NCBI GenBank assembly: GCA_008477525.1
Contig: SPDT01000005.1
Span: 496,001 to 560,000, forward strand
Direction: 5' to 3'
From: Hypomyces perniciosus
Lineage: Eukaryota; Ascomycota; Sordariomycetes; Hypocreales; Hypocreaceae
DNA length: 64,000 nt
Part shown: positions 57,275 through 64,000 of the stretch, piece after piece
How the letters are laid out: the number at the start of each line of letters is the position of its first letter
Numbering within the stretch: position 1 is the first letter of the stretch
Translations under genes and position numbers: made by a program
The notes under the pieces: generated by a model
What the model was told of the DNA's origin: nothing
The model's database searches: none
What the model saw: only the letters and a program-made list of their open reading frames with translations

Positions 57275-58969
57275 TCAATTCTTGCTATAATAACATTCCA
57301 TTAAGAAATTCATCAGCCAATGCTCGTCTTCGTGCCGCCACAGCTCACGCAGTTCTGATAAGCGATCCGGCCCATTTGCACTCGACACACGAGCCTCGGC
57401 CTCGATGCCAAATCGCTCCCGCAAACGAGCCCTCACCTCTCTGTGCTCGAGCAGCACATCAATCGCATCAACAGATTGGTATTTGACCGCATAATCGAGA
57501 GGCGTTTTGCCACGATAATCTTCCGTGTTCACATCCACGTCGTCTCGTTCCAGGAGCACTGCTACCACGCCTCCTTGCCTACGCGATCGCGCCGCAAGAG
57601 CCAGAGGTGTTGAGCCCAGAAAATCCCTGGCATCAAGGTCGACACCATCTTGCTCAAGCAAGGCTCTCACAATACCCACCGTTCCTTGAGCTGCCGCCAA
57701 ATGCATCGGCGTCCTCTTGGCAATATCTCGCTGCTTCAACGACACATCAGATCGGTTGAGCAGCATTCTCACAATGCTTTCGCACTCACACGTCACTGCA
57801 AGGGCTAATGGCGAGTGGTCCCTGTGAATACACCCCCGTCTATCAGCCTCGATTTCAGGTCGATTGAGCAGTAGCCCAACTATCGGTTCGCAGCGTGCGT
57901 AAACTGCTGCGTTCAGCGCCGTCGTCCCATTATTGTCCATTGCATTCACGTCCACGTCGGGTTGATTGAGAAGAAACTCGACTGCCGCCAAGTGCTTACC
58001 TTCGACTGCCAACTGTAGAGGTGTGCAATCGTGAATCTTGCTCATGTTGATGTCTGCCTTGGGATGCTCAAGCATGAGTTGCATCGCCCCAATATGTCCT
58101 TTCTTAGCTGCGTAGTGGATGGGGTACCAATCGTAGTCGTCAATTGCAAGGATATCAACATCGTCCCGTTGAAGCAGCAATTTCAAAATCGCATCTTGGC
58201 CATGCTCTGCAGCGAAAGATAATGGCGTCCGATTTAGGTCGTCTCCCAAGTCCGGGATAATGCCACTTTGCTCAAGCAGCAGCTCCACAATGGCCACTTG
58301 TCCTTGGCTTGTGGCCCAAGATAATGCTGTTAAGCCGTGCTTATCCTGGCCGTTCACATTGATAACATGCTGGTAATCGTCGAGAAGCATCCTAACAATT
58401 GTCTCATGTCTGTACGAGGCTGCCAAACAGAGCGAGGTGTGACCTTTAGGAGTCTGGCAACCTGCATCGACATCGTCCCAATCAAGCAGCAATTTCACAA
58501 CATCTGCGTGCCCGGCCTTGGTTGCAACAGCCAATGGTGTCCATTCCTCGTGATTCTTCAGATTTGCATCCGCATCGGGCTGTTCGAGCAGTAGTTGAAC
58601 AATTTTCGCGTGCCCACATTGTGCTGCGACATGCAAAGGCGCATCACCATGGCAATTGAGCGATTGTAGTGGCATCTGCTTCTTGGCTTGTTGGTGGGAC
58701 AGGGGATCTTCTGCCGGAGAGTCATGAGCATTGTCACTCTGAACACCTCCGCATGGGTGCAATATTGACCTCATTAAGTCTTCTTCTCCATGGTGCGCTA
58801 AGATGTGCAGTACTGTGTTGTTTTCTGGATCCGTCTGGCATACCAAGTGACGAAACGTGAACTGGCTCGCAAGCTCTGGATATGCGCGCAGGAGGGCATA
58901 CTGAGCCTTTGCATTGAGATGCTCGGCAATATGTAAAAGAGTCTCCGGTGGGAAAATAGTATTATCCAT
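57275..58969 (-). CDS. Ankyrin-repeat protein, array member 3
   Basis: Intronless, 564 residues, ATG at 58969 directly at the cap (MDNTIFPPETLLHIAEHLNA, YALLRAYPELASQFTFRHL, TVLHILAHHGEEDLMRSIL). About 12 ankyrin repeats lie between residues 110 and 520, followed by a short alpha-helical, acidic-basic C-terminus. An exact TACGGAGTA lies just upstream (58986-58994) and another in the spacer to the next gene (57239-57247). First gene of the minus-strand array. Confidence 0.87.
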   Translation of the reverse strand: MDNTIFPPETLLHIAEHLNAKAQYALLRAYPELASQFTFRHLVCQTDPENNTVLHILAHHGEEDLMRSILHPCGGVQSDNAHDSPAEDPLSHQQAKKQMPLQSLNCHGDAPLHVAAQCGHAKIVQLLLEQPDADANLKNHEEWTPLAVATKAGHADVVKLLLDWDDVDAGCQTPKGHTSLCLAASYRHETIVRMLLDDYQHVINVNGQDKHGLTALSWATSQGQVAIVELLLEQSGIIPDLGDDLNRTPLSFAAEHGQDAILKLLLQRDDVDILAIDDYDWYPIHYAAKKGHIGAMQLMLEHPKADINMSKIHDCTPLQLAVEGKHLAAVEFLLNQPDVDVNAMDNNGTTALNAAVYARCEPIVGLLLNRPEIEADRRGCIHRDHSPLALAVTCECESIVRMLLNRSDVSLKQRDIAKRTPMHLAAAQGTVGIVRALLEQDGVDLDARDFLGSTPLALAARSRRQGGVVAVLLERDDVDVNTEDYRGKTPLDYAVKYQSVDAIDVLLEHREVRARLRERFGIEAEARVSSANGPDRLSELRELWRHEDEHWLMNFLMECYYSKN

Positions 58970-61012
58970 TGGATTGCTGATGAAGTACGGAGTAATTAAG
59001 ACTAGAAATATCTGTTCTATCTAGCGGGTGGCTCATACGAGCTTTTTTATGCTTGCCTCTCGGGTTTGTAAGCTGGTGAGATCAACACTGAAGGCTAGGC
59101 AGCAAGTTCAGCCGTACCGATCACGAAACAACAAACCTCAAATTTCGTTCATCGGACCATTGAATAAATTTTCCAGAAAGAATATCAACGAATCGGTTAA
59201 AGGGCGTTGTAAAGGGGCGTATTTGATACTACTACATAGGTACCTAAGTAAAAGAGAACATCTCGGTGCTCGTCTCTCAAGTCGGCTGAGTGACTAGACT
59301 ATGTAATTCACCTTGCAGGCAGTATATGATTGACTTATAATCTATGCCAATGGATTCATCTCATCGAGATCCGATTTCTAGGGTCCCATGAAAGTGCTTC
59401 CGATTCTGGGAGTGCTTCATACTACTCTGAGATTTTTCGCATACTCGGCGACTCTTTTATGTCCGAGATGGAGTTGCACAACCTCGTCGTGTTCCCATGC
59501 AATGCTCAAGCAAAGGCTGTAAAATCGCCTTTAACTGCGATATCAACTGGTAACTCAGGTCTCTCAAAGTAACAACTTTGCAACACCAATATGTGACTAT
59601 TTCAGCTTGTCCATTTGATGTTGTTAGCATTAGTAGTATCATTTCCCCATGAGCTAGATTCCTCTAGGCGTAAACGGTGGTGTGTATGGTGAAGGCACTC
59701 GCTCCCCCATCAATACCCTAAAACAGAAAATGAGAATCAATGAGAGTATAAAAGGTCAAGACTTGGTAGTAAACGGAAATTGACATCTACTACAGCAAGC
59801 AGGATCAGAAAAAGGCTCAAATTGTCGATTTCTCATCTCGAACTTTGTACTTCTTCAATGCCAATACGATTGATTGTAGGGTAGGTATGTCAATCACCGA
59901 AATGAATTCACTCTCGCGTTCGCCTTCATACTGTCCTTTTGCACCTAACCATTCACAGCAGCGTGAATGTGTTTTATACACCTCAACGCTGGATATCTCT
60001 CTCCGAAATGATCTGAATCCTTCGGGTCGTCGCGCCCTTGGTGACAAATTCAGTCGTCATGCGGGCCGACTCCCTCAAGGTTCATCCGCCTCCTCCGAAA
60101 TGGCTGATGTCTAACAGATGCAGCCACAAAGATAATCGAGCCGGAAGCTTCCGGTGCTTATTCTCAGTCTAGGGGGTCTCCTATCACACCGAACCCGTCT
60201 CTCCAGGGCTCCTCCAATAGACCCGTCACGTTGATGTCCAGCCCTGCGTATCAGATGGGAGAAATGCCCCCTAGTTCCGGGTCACACGGACTCCGATTGA
60301 TTTGATTTTCCCAATGATTCCAACATATGCGGCCTCGGCTATGAGTCTGCATGAAGCTAAGGTGCAAGTTTCTGGGAACATGGCTTGAGCTAGCTGCCAC
60401 GGGCTGAGGGAGTTTGCGCAAGGGGATCGCCCAGGGCGTTACCATGATTGGGAGCTGTGCCGGCTGGAGCTCTGACGCCGTTGGTCCATAACGACGTCCC
60501 GTGAGTGGATTCTGTTGCATCATGAGTACGTATGTCTTCCCGGCTTTCCTTGGTACTTCCCTGCAAGCTCATACTTGGCTGCGTAAGAAGTAGACGGCGA
60601 AGTAGAAGCTGACTGGAATGGCTCGGCATCTCGCGGCTCTATGTATGCATCTATGTTGTCCAACGTGCGGCTTCGGATAGGAGATACATTGGCATTTGGT
60701 ACGCCGCCATCATATTCCTGGAGTACTACCCTGAATTCCCGATGATCCAATGGCTTAATGATGGCACTGAGCTGGTATCTAGATTACGTAGATCTTGACG
60801 GGCGCCACCTTACATGCTCAAATCTAAATTGGTATATGTATCGGGCTGTCGCTCGCATGCGTCTGTGGATCTGGTTCTACAAACATCAAACGTTAAACTG
60901 AAAGGACGCCTACACATATATATATCAAACAACAATCATCCCCCCCAAAAATTGCCCATTGCCCATTGCTTCGACTGGTTAATCCCATCACCCCCCTCCC
61001 CCCTCATCCATT
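58970..61012. other. Intergenic region upstream of Egt1, with possible relics
   Basis: No complete gene is supported. At 59340-59640 (-) there are weak ankyrin-like scraps (TTSNGQAEIVTY; VDIAVKGDFTAF) in different frames. At about 60520-60785 (-) a frame behind a possible acceptor reads YQLSAIIKPLDHREFRVVLQ, followed by a polar stretch with no recognised family; it may be an exon of an unrecognised gene divergent from Egt1. The last 100 bp are C-rich leader sequence. Confidence 0.45.
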
Positions 61013-64000
61013 ATGCCCGCCATCAAGGAATCCGTTCTCCTCGCGCGCTTCCAAGAGGCTCAGCCGATGTTCCGCAAGGGAAGCGACAAGCCGATGCCCA
61101 AGGCCCTTGACATCATCGACATCCGCGGCCAGCGTGTCGAGATCAATCTCAAAGATGAAGTCATCGCCATGATGAACCCAGACGACGGCCCTCGCACGCT
61201 GCCGACATTGCTTCTGTACAACGAAAGGGGACTGCAGTTATTTGAAGACGTACGTTGCCCTCCTCCGTCCAGAAGCCATGGCCGCCTTGCTATGTCCCCC
61301 TCACATGTATAACCCGCGCACCCAGATTACGTATCTGGACGAGTATTACTTGACAAACTGCGAAATTGAGCTGTTGAAGAAATCATCCGCCGAGATGGCG
61401 CGCAAAGTCCCCGAGGGAGCTATGCTGGTGGAACTAGGGAGCGGGTTAGTCCGGGCATTTAATCATTTGCTGATGAAACGTGCATCTTAATCCTAACTGT
61501 CGAGTGAAGAAATCTGCGCAAGGTGTGCCTTTTGCTACAGGCGTTTGAGGATCTTGGGAAGAGGATTGACTACTTTGCTCTGGACCTGTCGCAAGCGGAG
61601 CTGGAGCGCACTCTTGCGGCTGTTCCGGACTTTGAGTATGTCTCCTGTCATGGTCTTCGAGGAACCTATGACGATGGGCGAGAGTGGCTGAAGCAACCTT
61701 TGATCCTCGAGAGGCCGAAGTGCATCCTGCATCTTGGATCTAGCATTGGTCTGTGATCATCAAGAACATGCAATTGCATGGGCACCTACTGACTGATTCT
61801 GTTTCAGGCAATTTCCATCGTGACGATGCAGCTGAATTCATGAGGTCGTTTGCAGAGGTTCTTCAGCCCGCAGACCTCATGGTTGTCGGCGTGGACTCGT
61901 GCAAAGATCCAGACAAGATCTAGTATGTTGAATACACCAAGACAATGGATTCAATTGCTAATAATGGGACACACAGTCATGCCTATAATGGTCAGTACGG
62001 TCAAGTGTGCGTGCGTACGAGTGTACTAACATCTACCCACTTTTAGACAAGCAAGGAATCACTCATCAGTAAGAACAGCCTTCAAGGACAAATGACCACT
62101 GCGAATACTCACCAAGAATCAGATTCGTCCTAAATGGCCTCGCACATGCAAATGAGATCCTCGGCGAAGAAGTCTTCCACGTCGAGGACTGGAAAGTCAT
62201 TGGCGAGTACATCTATGACGAAGACGGCGGCCGCCACCAGGCATTTGTGTCTCCTACCCAAGAAACTTCGGTCTTTGGGATTGTGATTCCGCCACATGAG
62301 AGGATCAAGATTGAACAGAGTCTGAAGTACTCGAGAACTGGTGTTGATAAGCTATGGAAGATGGCCGGGCTCAACGAGATTGGCTACTGGAGCCGTGACG
62401 GCGAATACGGTGCGTATCAACTATTCCCAGGCACGATGGTATTCGTGATTTATATGATACTCAACTAACTTATGATTGCAGGCATTCACGTGCTGGAAAA
62501 GGCCAAACTTCCATTCAACAGACTCCCGTCTCTCTATGCAGCCGGCACCCTGCCCGCATGGCAAGACTGGGAGAATCTCTGGGAAGCATGGGGCATCGTA
62601 ACTCGAAAGATGCTCCCCGATGCCGAACTCAATGAGAAACCCATAAAATTGAGAAATGCGTGCATTTTCTACCTGGGCCATATCCCGGCATTCCTCGACA
62701 TCCAGTTGACCAGGACGACCAAGGCTAGCGCTACCAGCCCGGCCTATTACCACACCATCTTTGAGAGAGGCATTGATCCTGATGTCGATAACCCAGAGCA
62801 TTGCCATGCTCACTCAGAGATCCCCAACGAATGGCCTCTTGTGAAGGAAATTCTCACATACCAAGACCGAGTCCGCGAGCGCCTGCTTCAGCTGTACTCC
62901 AACCCCAATGGGATCAAGGGGGACGTCAGGCGGGCCGTCTGGCTTGGATTCGAGCACGAAGTGATGCATCTCGAGACTCTTCTTTACATGCTGCTCCAGA
63001 GCGACAAGACTCTTCCACCACCAAACACAGTGCAGCCCGACTTTGCGAAGCTTGCGCAGAAGGCGTATGAGGCTCGAGTGCCGAATGAATGGTTTGACAT
63101 TCCGGAGCAGACAATTGCGATCGGTATGGATGATCCTGAGGATGAATATGACTCGAACCGTCACTTTGGATGGTAAGCTATGACTTGACATGATCCATGA
63201 GAGTATACTTATGCTCATCTGCCCTTAGGGACAATGAGAAGCCAGCGCGAAAGGAAAACGTCCACGCCTTCCAGGCCAAAGCTCGACCCATCACCAATGA
63301 AGAAGTAAGTCATATCATCTAAACCACCAAAACAGAGCTCTGCTGAACCGATTAGTACGCCAAATACCTGTACTCAGCCAAGATCGATCAAATCCCAGCA
63401 TCTTGGTCCAACATCACTCACAGCAACGGAACCTCCAAGAATGGCACCTCCACGAACGGTACAAATGGCCATCACACCACTGCATCTCTTAATCTCCCAG
63501 ACTCTTACCTCCAAGGCAAAGCCGTTCGCACCGTCTACGGTCTCGTGCCTCTCAAGTACGCACTCGACTGGCCCGTCTTCGCCTCGTATGACGAACTCGC
63601 CAGCTGCGCTTCTTGGATGGGCGGCCGCATCCCCACAGCCGAAGAAGCCAAGAGCATCTACGCCTACGTCGAGAAGCAAAAGGAGATTTCCACGCAGAGC
63701 AAGCTGTCGAACAAAGTACCCGCAGTCAACGGGTAAGTCGAATCCAAATTCAACTGCAAAACAAGAGCAGGCACACTAATAAAGATCAATAGTCACCTCG
63801 TCAACGACGGCGTGGAAGAAACCCCTCCACCACACCCTCCAACCCAGGCCGATGACAGCTCAAAGCTGTTCATCGACCTAACCCTCTCCAACGTCGGCTT
63901 CAAACACTGGCACCCCGTCGCCGTCACCTCGCAGGGCAACCGCATTTCTGGCCAAGCCGACATGGGTGGTGTCTGGGAATGGACCAGCTCAGTGCTCCGC
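61013..64000 (+). CDS. egt1: Ergothioneine biosynthesis protein Egt1 (5' part)
   Basis: Fused fungal enzyme of ergothioneine synthesis: a SAM-dependent histidine trimethylase (EgtD-like) followed by a non-haem iron sulfoxide synthase (EgtB-like: DinB-type plus FGE-sulfatase domains), which couples hercynine to cysteine. Cytosolic. Eleven exons can be joined in frame: 61013-61249, 61326-61444, 61510-61748, 61808-61922, 61977-61990, 62047-62068, 62123-62409, 62482-63172, 63229-63304, 63356-63732, and 63793 to the window end; 2385 nt, 795 residues. Two are micro-exons of 14 and 22 nt. Visible motifs: LVELGSGN (SAM site, about 115-122); HEVMHLE, the HX3HXE iron ligands; and near the window end GGVWEWTSS of the FGE-sulfatase fold. 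A low-complexity Asn/Gly/Thr insert lies in exon 10. The gene is cut by the window edge, with perhaps 60-90 residues missing. Confidence 0.95.

Overview
The window looks like a filamentous ascomycete (Pezizomycotina). It has a non-reducing polyketide synthase with a fungal SAT domain, a fungal-type ergothioneine synthase with short GT-AG introns, and a Tad-like LINE and LTR retrotransposons riddled with C-to-T and G-to-A changes, the mark of repeat-induced point mutation (RIP). Genus cannot be fixed from the sequence alone.

Left arm (1-18.5 kb, ordinary base composition): a spliced delta-12 type fatty acid desaturase (655-2092, +); a small DUF302-like protein (3217-3759, +); a degraded stretch at 4-5 kb; an 870-residue ankyrin-repeat protein (6085-8697, -); a decayed ankyrin pseudogene (about 9.2-10.2 kb, -); and a large non-reducing PKS (10329-18487, -). 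The PKS reads as two or more separate ORFs, but two introns join it into one protein of about 2657 residues: SAT-KS-AT-PT-ACP-CMeT-R. This layout is typical of synthases that release an aromatic aldehyde. No tailoring genes sit beside it.

Middle (18.55-51.39 kb): an AT-rich, gene-free block of nested, RIP-mutated transposons. Exact target-site duplications allow the order of events to be read. A chromodomain-type Gypsy element (24612-50076, TSD ATTAG) was hit in gag by a LINE (25395-31296, 15-bp TSD), between protease and RT by an element now left as a solo LTR (32546-32808, TSD TTTAT), and in RNase H by a Copia element (34015-47872, TSD ATAAC). The Copia element in turn carries a solo Copia LTR (36551-37131, TSD CTATA) and a second Gypsy element (38600-45298, TSD AATTC). 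Left of the nest are LTR fragments, two copies of a ~415-bp MITE with pogo/Tc1-like ends, and a GC-rich island that RIP has not touched. The block stops only about 67 bp from the PKS start codon, and its last piece is an LTR that lies where the PKS promoter should be.

Right arm (51.4-64 kb): a tandem array of three intronless ankyrin genes on the minus strand (53205-58969), paralogous to the one at 6-8.7 kb and sharing its F-box-like N-terminus, then the 5' 2.4 kb of coding sequence of an Egt1-type ergothioneine biosynthesis gene (61013 to the window end, +).

The genes do not form one pathway. The most notable links are the LTR at the PKS promoter, the ankyrin family on both sides of the transposon block, and a 9-bp motif, TACGGAGTA, scattered through noncoding DNA. 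In one LTR copy this motif can be seen to be an insertion, which suggests transposon footprints.
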